Of a stretch of DNA of 64,000 bases, positions 45,091 to 60,550 are shown piece by piece. The stretch's first letter is position 1. Each line of letters starts with the position of its first letter. A program made the translations under genes and the position numbers. The notes under the pieces are model-generated. The model did not search any database, was not told the DNA's origin, and was given only the letters and a program-made list of their open reading frames with translations. This stretch comes from Tillus elongatus (Eukaryota > Arthropoda > Insecta > Coleoptera > Cleridae): contig OZ023270.1 in the NCBI GenBank assembly GCA_964006375.1, forward strand, positions 58,968,288 to 59,032,287, written 5' to 3'.

Positions 45091-45447
45091 ATATAAAAAT
45101 CGAAACTGACCCCGGATATGCGTTCTAGAAGGCCTAGTTAGCGCTCATTTGAAGAAATTTGTTCAAAATTCAAAAGTTGGGATTTCCTCATTAGTGAATT
45201 TTTTTAAAGAAAATTCACTAACAAGCGCGCTACTTTTTCTAATGTAAATTACATTAAACTTAAGAAGAAAACGGTTTTGCTAGATTTAAAAGGTGGTTAC
45301 ACTGTAGTTTCCCGTTCCAAATCCTTAAAATATTTAGACAGCACTACAACACTTGCAACAGGTTGGAGGTTTGCTCCCATAAACACGCATAAAAATGTAA
45401 CTGATCAAGAATTAACGTGTGGCTGAAATAATTTTATTTCATTGCTT

Positions 45448-46830
<1,383 letters not shown>

Positions 46831-47590
46831 AGTTTTTTTATTTTTAGAGAAATCTTCATATACATATACTTATTGATGCGGTAACAGCGATAAACATTGT
46901 TTTTTAATACCTTAAAATTTTGTAAATAATCTGTAAATATTGTCAGCTAAATTGAAGTAAAAAAGGATTTAGGTTGCAATAGACGTTACCGAATGTTAAA
47001 TACCTATTTGACGTGTTTGAGCAATGCTATTAGAACTAATATGCCATTTTGTTTACATTGTGCAGTAAATCGTCTCCAATTATCCGAATTTTCATCAGTA
47101 ATATTAAAAAGTTTGTTTGTACCATAATGTCATAACTAAAGTGCCCATACTTATATTCTGTAGATATCACCTGTGAGTACAGTTCATTCTTAGTCATAAT
47201 TGGACAAACCAATTACAAATAACCATAAATATTCTTATCCATCTTTACTGACAAGAGCACCTACCACTTCCGCCGTTTTTATTAATCTGAGAACGGCGAC
47301 AGAGCCGGCCTTAGGATAACATCAAATAAGTTATGATCATTGAAAACATACAATATGAATGATCAGAATACGTGAGTGATCCGCGCTCCCCAAAATACTA
47401 CATCATCAACATACCCTAGTGGCGTTAGCTCTTTAAATATCCATAAAAAAATCAAGCGAAAAAATACCCAATTATATTATAACTATAGGATGCTTAGTTC
47501 AACCAAAAAATGTACTTTTTGCTTCTCGCATTTATAATAATAGAATTGCATCAACTTCGCAAGTTCCAACCTTGTAGATTCACTTCTTAA
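46831..47590. other. Intronic sequence without recognised element
   Basis: A minus-strand stretch around 47035-47160 reads FNITDENSDNWRRFTAQCKQ over about 40 open codons, which looks coding-like but belongs to no family I know. Confidence 0.3.
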
Positions 47591-47599
47591 TACCTGCCA

Positions 47600-48690
47600 A
47601 TTAATTAATCTCAATGACAGAAATAAAGATTAGGAGACTAGTTACTCCCGGACTAAGACTTGTTATTTCAAACGCCTGCCCAAGCATATCTAATTTCGCA
47701 ACTGAAAAAGTTAGACGACTGGGACTTAATATGGTATTACACCTTACCTTTCTAAGAGTTGGTACGCCAGTATCAGATTTTAGCCATGCATTTAGTTTTC
47801 GTCGGTAGGTCTTCGCTGCTCCAGATGATACCATTTACCCACCAGACTCCATCATAATTTTCGATGAAAATAAAATTTTTGCCATATATTTTGAATTGTT
47901 CAAAATGTATGGCAAAAGATCACCGTGAAATTGATTGCCCATTCGTAGCTAAACAGTCAGTACCTGAACGTAGCACTCAAACTATCACAGACCCTACTAA
48001 AGGCAAGCCAACCAGCATCATCAACATTTTTGAATACAGCTTTATGAGAAATCTACAGCCATCAAAACAAAGTAACTGAAAAATACATTACTTACTTAGA
48101 TTGCTACCTAACAACATAAGCTACAACTACTACCTCTAACTACTCAAACATCTATAAAATTGCCCAAAAGGCAAATGTCCACATCACCAGAAATCGAAAA
48201 GCCTCTCGTTGCGGAGGTCATTTTCACCAAAGCCAAAGTACCATATAAACGAAAAAAATGTAACAATAGATAATATTTAAGCAGTATTAGAACCCATCAA
48301 AAGTAAAATAAAGGCAAGATCTCTTGCATTTCCCTGAAACTTTACTAATATCTGTGATTTTTTCGATAATGCCTCACACTCGAAATACCCCAGTTCTGTT
48401 GTGAAAAATTATACTAATGATGCTTCCATATATTTTAAAATTTGTCCACAATCCCATCCATGATAAAAGTATAAAATCTAGATTAAGCAAACTAAGAAAA
48501 AAAATAGCAGCCACTGAATCATCATCCAAAAACGAAAGTTATATCTCTCAATAGCAATCCGGTAAATACAGGGGATAATAGATTTGTTTTGCAATGGAAC
48601 TTTAACGGTTGTAATAACAATATAGAATCACTTAAGCTTCTAATAAACGAACTTTCACAATGATAATATGCCCCCCAGAATCTTATAAAA
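47600..48690 (+). pseudogene. I-like LINE: ORF1 end and start of ORF2 endonuclease
   Basis: Plus strand. ORF1 part: KIRRLVTPGLRLVISNACPS and NMVLHLTFLRVGTPVSDFSH, AAPDDT-x-YPPDSIIIFDE, then after a frameshift a CCHC knuckle CSKCMAKDHREIDC (CX2CX4HX4C). About 100 bp later comes STSPEIEKPLVAEVIFTKAK. Near 48585 the endonuclease begins: FVLQWNFNGCNNNIESLKLL, with two stops in place of PM in the expected -SPMIICLQ. Gag-like ORF1 with a single CCHC, then WNxNG, is the layout of I-type LINEs in insects. The copy is cut off by a (TA)n-cored repeat at 48692. Confidence 0.7.
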
Positions 48691-48920
48691 AAAAGTCTGA
48701 ACGCATCAAGTGCGTTATGGTAGTGAATTTTCATAAAAATGTTTTTAATAGCAAATGCTTCTTTTTAATGAAAGCAGCTATCGAATTTGGTTACCCATAT
48801 AGTAGAAACGATGCACCATATTTCATCAAAATTACTTTATTGGTTGAAAAAGTACAAACTTTTCCCGAAAATGAACTTAAAATGTTTCCGAAAAAACTGG
48901 TCCGATTTTTCTGGCCAACG
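48691..48920. repeat. (TA)n-cored family fragment
   Basis: Begins with a mutated box (GAACGCATCAAGTGCGTTAT) and the inner block up to CCGATTTTTCTGGCCAACGA, then stops. It truncates the LINE relic. Confidence 0.7.
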
Positions 48921-50954
48921 AACCTCTTCAAGTTATTTACCCACCTACCAACATATAATTATTCACAAAAACATTTTTGACGAAACTTGAAAAAAAAAAT
49001 CATGAAAATTTGCAAACATTTTTTTCAAGAAAATCCGAAAACAGTTTTTTTATAATAACTTATTAAAGCTTTATCATTAATACCAGAATATAAAAGAAAA
49101 TCTTACAAAAAATAATTTCTACGGAAGCACAATTTTTTTTTACACAAGCTCGCAAAACATTTTTTTACACAAAATGTAGCCAAAATAATACATAAAACTC
49201 AAATTATATACTTCATCTGAAATTAAAATTGAAAATAAAATAATTCGTTTGCACGAAAATCCATTAAAACCGTATTTTCGACGAATTTCGTTTAAATTTT
49301 TTTCCATAAAATGAATTATTTTTCATAAAAAAATTCACATGAAATGTTTCTTCGAACACTAAATTCATTTTTAAGAAATTCGCTAGTAAAAGAATATTGT
49401 TTACAAGAAAATTGGCTAATAGAAATAAATAAATAATAAAAAAATCAAAATCTGATTTAAATACAGAAGTAGATACTTATTCTGTGGCTTCGCAGAGAAA
49501 GTTATTTTGCCTGTCGATGCTGTACAAACTGAATCCGGTTGTAGAGAAAGAAAAACAAACTCTTTGATGTCACAAATCTCTACGTCTGTGTTAACTGTGA
49601 AACGATTTTACCAACTAAAGGCAAAAACAGCTGCTATTAAACTTGAATTAAAAGTCTTAAAAGCGGTTATTTTACATTAGTGATTTTTTCAATAAAAAGT
49701 CGCTAAAAATATTGGAGTTACACAGTCTGATCAGATAACGTTAAAATTGAATCAAAGACGAAAGAAGTTTTAAAAAAGTTGAAATAGAAATTCAGTCAAC
49801 GGTGAAATTTGACTCCAGGTCCCTTCGCTCATGACCCAGCCATCTAACCGTTCGACTACCGTAATGCTTTGAAAGTGCAATAAAAGGTAGATAACCCATA
49901 ATGGTCTCTAGTTATTCATTTGTAATATGTAACGTCTTTAGTGCCATATTTTGCAACTTTTTTAAGAGATGAGAAGTGTAGCGTAAATCTAGAACATTCT
50001 AATATACATTTTATGCAATACATGCATAAACCCCAATAAGTGGTTAGCAGGTCTCGTAAATCAGGTTCCATTAGCTCTAGACTTTTATAAAATGAAAAAT
50101 CATTTTTTAATGATTTTATCAAGAGAAACTGATCAACCAAAAAATGTCTGACTCAGCCAATTACGTGCTAACAAACTAAAATAATAAAACAATAATAGCC
50201 AATTTCTACATACATAAATATTTAACATAACTTCGAAACTATGTTTAAAAAAAATTATTAAAATTCCATCTTACGAGTAACCTATGGGATAAACTGGGAC
50301 ACACATCGTCACATCCGTCAAGCCTAACAGAATCAGACCACGGATAGATAAGGGTAAACATGGGAAAGGGATAGGAGCGACATTTACAATTTTCTGTTAC
50401 ATTTAACATTACTCGTAGTAAAAATGTATTTATATAACCTACTTACGATATAATCCATCCAATCTCAACTCTATCTAAAATTAATTTAAACTAATGCTAA
50501 TATAACAGTTAACACTTAATTTACCAATTGTATCTGTTTGGCTAATGAGTTTTGTTTATTTTTGTGTTAACAATGAAATTTATGAATTATCACTTAAATT
50601 ATCATTTAACTGAAATGTTTAATGCAAGATAGAAACATATTTATACTTTCGGTTCGACAATGAAACTATATTTCACATGGCGCGCGCGGGGCGTGGGGTG
50701 TGGTCATAAGCTTCGTCGGGACATCACATGTATAAACTCCAACTCTAACAACGAAAACTTTTACTTGCGATGGTGGTCCCGACAAATACGAGCTGTACAA
50801 CATTTTACATTTTTTTGACTTGGAAAGGATTTAGAACATGAAGGTTCTTTTAAATGTTTAAGTCTTTGAGGAGATTATGTTAAATAAATTAAATTTTTCA
50901 ATACCTCTTCGTATATTGACATTTTTGTGGAAGCTATACTTATAGATCATATTG
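48921..50954. other. Intronic AT-rich sequence
   Basis: Mostly low-complexity A/T with repeated words such as AAAATTCGCAAAACATTTTT. At 49480-49680 there are short coding-like stretches (YSVASQRKLFCLSMLYKLNP; then in another frame SLMSQISTSVLTVKRFYQLK), perhaps a retroelement relic of unknown type. A GC-rich patch GGCGCGCGCGGGGCGTGGGG occurs at about 50681-50700. No gene is assigned. Confidence 0.35.
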
Positions 50955-51830
50955 TTAGTGCGTTTCCAGAACCGGTTTTTTGTTCACTTTTCGGTACAGC
51001 TGTTGATATTCTGCTCCGTGTTGCTGGTTATTCAGTGTCTGACCTTGCATTAGTCTACGCACACTGAGCGAGTTTCTGCTTGTATGAAGAATATGTGCAG
51101 TGCATTGGGGCAGGTCCAATGCGCCTCCAACGCTATCGTCAGTGGTTTTTTTATTGTTATCGTGGCACTCAGTTATGTAAGCCCTTGTACACATTCTAAT
51201 GGTCTGGTCACCACCCTTGCTGCATTTTCGTTTACCACACTGCCGATCCATATGTTCTCATAGGTTGTACCACCTTTGCCGCCTTCTTAGCAAACATTCG
51301 TCTACGCCTTTCTCACCCAAGTGACTTTTTGGCCAAAGTTGATTCCTAGATATTTTACCTCCTCGACAAATAAATTATATTCCTTGTAAATCGGTACCTA
51401 TTAACACCAGTTGGTCTGCATATATAAGATACTAAAATATATTTGACAGTCTTTTGAGGATTTTATCTAGCGCCAACAATAAAAAAGATAACACTCTTCT
51501 CTCAGGGTAGCCTATGTTGACATTTCCATGACAATGGACTCGCCTACTTGGCGATTATGGTGCTTTCCTCTAGGATGTCCTTAATCCACTGGCAGGCCCA
51601 TTATCGCTACTCTTTTCATCCGCAACGCATTCATCGTTAAGTGGCTTGCTGCGCTGTTGAATGCTCCTACTCCTACTATATCCAGTAAGGTGCTTGCTGT
51701 TATTCCTTTATCTTCTACATATTTCAACAATAGTTTGGTTCACCCGCCGTTAGGTCTGTTGATTTCCCTGACTGGTATGCGTATTGACAATCTTCAAGGA
51801 GGTTTTCACTTAGTACTTTGTCCCTAAAGG
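50955..51830 (-). pseudogene. Heavily decayed reverse transcriptase relic
   Basis: Minus strand. The only clear motifs are NIGYPERRVLSFLLLALDKI (from the usual G-x-P-Q-G-x-x-LSPLLF) and about 15 codons later YLIYADQLVLIG (from YADD), at about 51540-51410. After it a 98-codon frame (50955-51251) contains Cys/Lys-rich sequence that may be the RT C-terminal part. Stops and frameshifts are frequent. Spacing and motif order support RT; the clade is unclear. Confidence 0.5.
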
Positions 51831-51881
51831 GTATGTTCAATAATGTCTTATGTTTTAACTAAGAATGAAGAGATGCTAGTC

Positions 51882-53197
<1,316 letters not shown>

Positions 53198-53258
<61 letters not shown>
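53198..53258. repeat. (TA)n tract, then (TTTA)n
   Basis: Right flank of the deleted mariner; grades into five TTTA units to 53278. Confidence 0.97.
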
Positions 53259-53262
<4 letters not shown>

Positions 53263-53671
53263 TTATTTATTTATTTATATACATATATAACATTAGAGTT
53301 AGGTCTAGCACCCTACCCATTTTCTGGAGGTAGATAAATCTTATCTTGCGCCCTATATCTTTCAAATAAGGTTTTACAAGCCCCTACTTCCTATTTAAAA
53401 ATTTGGAATTGCAACTGTCACTCGAAGGGGGTTGAATGGAGGGGAGATGTTTTCAAAATTGACGTGTTTCGGGATTTTTTATAAATATACACAATAATTG
53501 AGATACTGAAGGTAATCCAGTGGGCTGTTTCACACTGTATAATTTGTGCAGGCGTCAACATAAGTTTTATTCGTATTTCGTTTTAGCCCCCTCTTGAAGA
53601 AGTTGTATTTAGCAGTTATTTTAATTTACCTAAAGTAAATATAATAAACAATAACTTAATTATATTTTCAG

Positions 53672-54133
53672 GTGGTAGGATTTGCTAGAAGAGATGACAG
53701 GCTTAAAAAAATGTCGGAGGAATTGAAAAACAAAAAGGGGTCATTTCATTATGTCAAAGTCGACGTGTCAAAAGAGGAAGACATAATTAAAGGCATCAAA
53801 TGGGTGATTGATAGTATAGGCCCTATCTATATACTGATCAACAACGCTGGTATCATTCATAAGAACACATTAATAAATGGCGATGTTGCCAAATGGAGAC
53901 AACTCTTAGATGTTAATGTCTTGGGTTTGAGCATTTGCACCAGAGAAGCAGTTAACGATATGATAAAAAACAATATCGATGGTCATATTATACATATTAA
54001 TAGTATTATAGGTCATCAAATAATCAATATGCCTGGTGTTAATATGTACGGTGCCTCTAAATTTGCAGTGACTGCCTTAAGAGATACTTTGACGCATGAA
54101 CTACTTGCCAATAACAGAAAAATCAAGGTCACG
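53672..54133 (+). CDS. SDR (DHRS11/farnesol dehydrogenase-like), exon 2
   Basis: 154 codons between TATATTTTCAG and the donor GTAAGT at 54134, phase 0 at both ends, continuing exon 1 in frame (...DGLT then VVGFARRDDRLKKMSEELK). It holds the acidic cofactor loop VKVDVSKEED, the structural motif ILINNAGIIH (NNAG), the catalytic Ser in HIINSIIGH-type sequence, and YGASKFAVTAL (catalytic Tyr-x3-Lys, YGASK), followed by LTHELLANNRKIKVT. All four SDR signatures are intact. About 60 further residues (SPG motif and substrate loop) are expected from exons I do not find before the window ends. The family is firm; the substrate (farnesol or another alcohol) is inferred. Confidence 0.88.
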
Positions 54134-54639
54134 GTAAGTTAAGTTGTCCATAAAAAACTGTTTCAAGGAGTTGCTGAATGTTTTCACTTTTAACCAGTTT
54201 TTTAACCATTTAATATAAATTATAAAATAGGGGGTGACGAAAGATTTACAAGTATGATTAAAATCAAGGGGTTGCTTCAATTTAAACAAGTTTTTGCAGC
54301 GCGACTTACTAGCACATTGTGCCTTCTTAATTGAGCATCTACCCTCACAAAATACCTACACGTCGCGTTGTACAAACCACAGCACCATTTAGTGGGTTAA
54401 TGTTTTTAAAAGTTTCCTAGTTTACTTTTTCGTTCTTGCTTCATGATTCTGCAAAAATCCCAGTATGACGAATTATACATATGCGCTAAGTGAATTCTGG
54501 AACCTGTGATGAGTACTGATAAGTACACTTGGAGAACGGAAATCACCACTATACATTTAAAAAACCTGACGATGGCGCTAACTTGGTTAGTGAAACGATC
54601 GTCGGTTTTTTTAAAGTGTGTTGTGGTGAATTGGTATAT
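54134..54639. other. SDR intron 2 beginning, with a small MITE-like repeat
   Basis: 54470-54620 shares GACGATGGCGCTAACTTGGT and TAGTGAA with 59777-59815, and GGAACCTGTGATGAGTACTG with the reverse complement of 18880-18900. A small dispersed element is likely. Confidence 0.5.
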
Positions 54640-55129
54640 TTCCTTATAATTCTTCAAATTGCCAATTATAATAACACTGTATCCTAATTGTTGTAGATAT
54701 AGTACAGGCAATAGATAATTTTTTTGTGCATTAAACTACAGGAGTTTTTTTTTTGATAGATAGGTTCTGAATGACGCACTGAATGTAAAAACACAAAATA
54801 CTTACAAATTAGGAGGGCGGAAGTGCCGCCATTTTGAGAAAAACCGTTTCGGCGTATATCTCCGTAACCGTGCACTTTAGGCCAAAAATGGTAATGACCT
54901 TTATTGTAGATAATTGCATTTCTCATCTTTTTTGTAAAATATTTTTTTGTATCACTCATCGTTTACAACTTATAGGACTATTACCATTCATTTATTGACT
55001 TTTTGACCTATATCTTTGTTAATAATTATTTAAAAAATAAAATGCTTATAACTTAACTTTTTAATCGACAAATTTTCTAGAACTTCTACTTAAAACTTTT
55101 TTCTCAAATTAATATTCTAATATCTTTAA

Positions 55130-55850
<721 letters not shown>

Positions 55851-56343
55851 AAAAATGTCGATTGAAAAGTGCAACATTTAACGCGTTATAACTTTGGAAA
55901 TATTGATTTGAGAAAAAAAGGTTTCAGTAAAAGTTGTAGGAAATTTGTCGATTGAAAAGTTAAGTTATAAGCATTTTATTTCTTGAACAATTATTAACCA
56001 ATATATAGGTAAAAAAGTCAATAAGTTGTAAACGGTGAGTGATATAAAAAAAATTAACAAAAAAGATGAGAAATGCAATTATCTACAATAACGATCATTA
56101 CCATTTTTGGCCTAAAGTGCACAGTTACGGAGATATAGGCCGAAACGGTTTTTACTCAAAATGGCGGCACTTCCGCCCTCCTAATTTGTAAGGATTTTGT
56201 GTTTTTACATTCAGTACGTCATTCTGAACCTATCTATAAAAAATAACTCCTGTAGTTTAGTGCATTATGGACAAGAGTAACCGGCTCCTCTATTGCCTCT
56301 ACTAATACGTTGCATAAAAGTATGTCTATTCTTTATTGATGAT

Positions 56344-56707
56344 GTGTGTGTGTGTGTGTTTTGTTTCTTTAACGTCGGCCTATTTCCGCGACTATGGCCA
56401 ATCACCGACGCCAGGGAGCAGTTTCACCTCACTATCCTTGAAATTTTTGCCGAACCCCTGCCTTTCTGTAAGGAGGGTAGGGATCTTCAACGTGCCCAAC
56501 ATCGCATGGACACGGGATCGACGGCTTTACGTCCCCTCCGAAGGGCGGAACGTGCAGACATTCAACTTGATCAAATACAATGCCAGAACCACGGTTGATG
56601 TTAATTTTACAGTTTGTACTGAAAAAGTGAAAGGAGTACCCTGGGATCGAACCCAGTACCCTTCGGTTCAGAGGCACACGTTCTTACCACTGAACCACCG
56701 AGGTTCT
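56344..56707 (-). mobile_element. tRNA-derived SINE, full-length copy 2
   Basis: Minus orientation, bounded by the 12-bp TSD TTTATTGATGAT at 56332-56343 and 56708-56719. The head has the pol III A box TGGTTCAGTGGTA and B box GGTTCGATCC. The core matches 11700-11900. The 3' tail is (CA)n, seen here as GTGTGTGTGTGTG at 56344-56358. Arm 2 of the inverted paralogous segment keeps the empty site (TTATCATCAATAAAG at about 60331). This copy has about 50 bp more between head and core than copy 1. Confidence 0.9.
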
Positions 56708-57046
56708 TTTATTGATGATAAAATTCATATAAAACATGTAGCAAGTGTGATATGGTGCGATTATGTCGGAAAATTTAAAATTGTTTTACGTGAACCTTGG
56801 TCGAATCACTAGTCGACTGATAAGAATTATGTACAAATGGCACACTTGCTGTGAATTAAAAAAAACTTTAATCACCAGAAGACCTAGAAGTTCCACTATA
56901 AATGAAGCTTCAGCAATAGCATATCGAATATTGAATATAAACTCATGAACGAAGATAATGAAAGGCATTCTGAAAAAGATGCACTGAAATGTAGTAGGTA
57001 AAGCTGGGATCGGTTGATAAGACGACAATGTAAAATAAAAAAGATC

Positions 57047-57850
<804 letters not shown>

Positions 57851-57912
57851 TTTTTTTTAAATAATATAGGTATAATAAAGATAAAACGCTAGATTCGTTA
57901 GGGATTGCTTGT

Positions 57913-58074
57913 ATGTTTTTTAAAACATACACACAATTTGGAGAAAACAACGCTCGACACTCGGATTGCTGGTATCAGGATCACATGAAGTGTGAGGAAT
58001 CGTTTGGAACTAATGCTTTAATGTTAGAAGAAATAACATTCCAGACATCTAGTAGCGAAAAGGATAAGCATTAA
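57913..58074 (+). CDS. Small unidentified ORF (53 aa)
   Basis: MFFKTYTQFGENNARHSDCW, then QDHMKCEESFGTNALMLEEI and TFQTSSSEKDKH, ending at TAA 58072-58074. The composition (Cys, Trp, His, Glu, few runs) is more protein-like than the surrounding AT-rich DNA. No family recognised. It could be a terminal exon or a retroelement relic; there is no evidence that it is expressed. Confidence 0.25.
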   Translation: MFFKTYTQFGENNARHSDCWYQDHMKCEESFGTNALMLEEITFQTSSSEKDKH

Positions 58075-58100
58075 ACCATGACTAATGTTACATTTATTAA

Positions 58101-58265
58101 GGGGTGGCAGCGACATCTATGCGCAAAACATGCAATCGTTGAAATTTATTCTTAGTCAATACTACAATTATTAAAATTGAGGGGTAGCAGCGACATCTAT
58201 GCGCAAATAGTTAAAACATGCAATCGTTGAAATTTGTTCTTAGTCAATATTACAAATATTAAAAA
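58101..58265. repeat. Tandem duplication, two ~80-bp units
   Basis: Units 58101-58180 and 58181-58265, both starting GGGGTRGCAGCGACATCTAT. The second carries a small extra AATAGTTA insertion. Confidence 0.85.
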
Positions 58266-58274
58266 GGCGGTGAT

Positions 58275-59461
<1,187 letters not shown>

Positions 59462-59554
<93 letters not shown>

Positions 59555-59680
59555 CGAAACTGACCCCGGATATGGGTTCTAGGGGCCCAAATTCGCGCTC
59601 ATTTGCAAAATTTTTTGCAAAGTCTCACCATCGATACCTCTCTATTAATGAATTTTTTAAAATAAAAATTCACTAAAAAC
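59462..59680. repeat. (TA)n-cored family fragment (left half, inverted)
   Basis: (TA)n 59462-59551, then AATCGAAACTGACCCCGGAT, TCTCACCATCGATACCTCTC and the hairpin end GAATTTTTTAAAATAAAAAT plus TCACTA. With the fragment at 58275-58679 it makes the two halves of one copy, split in its TA core by the solo LTR. Confidence 0.75.
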
Positions 59681-59930
59681 ATCTACATACGTGCAAGTGA
59701 ATCGAGATGGGTCCCATATGCTAAAAATGTCGAGAAGTGAAATTTTACTGCATATGTATGAGTACACCTTTTTTTAAACTTGACGATGACGCTAACTTGG
59801 TTAGTGAATCGATTCAGGTTTTTAAAAAAAAATGGGTTGTAGTGATTTGGGTTCGCAAAGTGTACTTATACATATAAGTACTTGTACCCATCTCGATTCA
59901 CTTGCACGTATGTAGATGTTTTTAGATGTT
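59677..59930. mobile_element. Small fold-back element, 38-bp arms
   Basis: AAACATCTACATACGTGCAA...GAATCGAGATGGGT (from 59677) and its complement ACCCATCTCGATTC... (to about 59927). A small internal inverted section at 59780-59830 is shared with 54570-54610. Confidence 0.75.
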
Positions 59931-59936
59931 ACACTG

Positions 59937-60218
59937 TCATCTTATCAACCGTCTCAGCTTTACCTACTACATTCCAGTGGAGCTTTTTCAGAATGACTTT
60001 CGTTATGTTTGTTCATGAGTTTATATTCAATACTTCATACGCTATTGCTGAAGCATAATTTTGATTTTCTGCTTCACCATTTATAGTGGAACTTCTAGGC
60101 GTTCTGGTCTCTAAAGTTTTTTAAAAGTTACAGCAAGTGTGCCATTTTTACATAATTTATATCAGTCTAGTGATGCGACCAAGCTTAGCGTAGAGCAATT
60201 GATAATTTTTCTACATAA

Positions 60219-60306
<88 letters not shown>

Positions 60307-60395
60307 TTGTTAAATGTTTATATGACTTTTATCATCAATAAAGAATATACATACTTTTATGCAACGTATCTACTACAATTAAGATACAGTGTTAT
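59937..60395. repeat. Inverted paralogous segment, arm 2
   Basis: Inverted match to arm 1 (56720-57042, 56305-56343, 54668-54699). It carries its own (CA)15 and (TA)n insert at 60221-60301 but neither the fold-back nor the SINE. Confidence 0.8.
60221..60301. repeat. (CA)15 followed by (TA)n
   Basis: Compound microsatellite within arm 2. Confidence 0.97.
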
Positions 60396-60550
60396 TATAA
60401 GTGGCCTCTTGATGAACTGTAACGAAAAATACTTTAAAATATAAGCGTTCCATTTTAACGTTATTATCACACTTATGATCAATATTGATTACACATTGTA
60501 GAGTGTGTCCCAAACTGGATGGGAATGTATTGCCATCTCCGTTATTATTA

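Larger units (their letters stand above)
43990..45225. repeat. (TA)n-cored family copy, reverse orientation
   Basis: Starts GGACGCAGCAAGTGCGTTAT at 43993, with an inner inverted box at 44343-44366, the long block (TTTCTTTTCTTACAAACATG...), (TA)n at 45013-45087, AATCGAAACTGACCCCGGAT, and ends in the hairpin AGTGAATTTTTTTAAAGAAA plus ATTCACT. A second TA tract at 44256-44324 has expanded inside the inner box pair. It is the reverse complement arrangement of the copies at 20368 and 45448. Confidence 0.75.

Noticed and set aside
49800..49880. tRNA-like stretch on the minus strand (TAGTCGAACGGTTAGA, CATGAGCGAAGGGACC)
   Set aside because: D-arm-like words are present, but no anticodon stem pairs and the B box is degenerate (GGAGTCAAATT). 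At most an old SINE head.
53672..54133. SDR exon as bacterial contamination or transfer
   Set aside because: It has consensus splice sites in phase with exon 1 and eukaryote-type N-terminus; composition equals its surroundings.
60221..60301. CRISPR-like or regulatory repeat
   Set aside because: Simple (CA)n(TA)n microsatellite; there are no spacers, and the window is eukaryotic.
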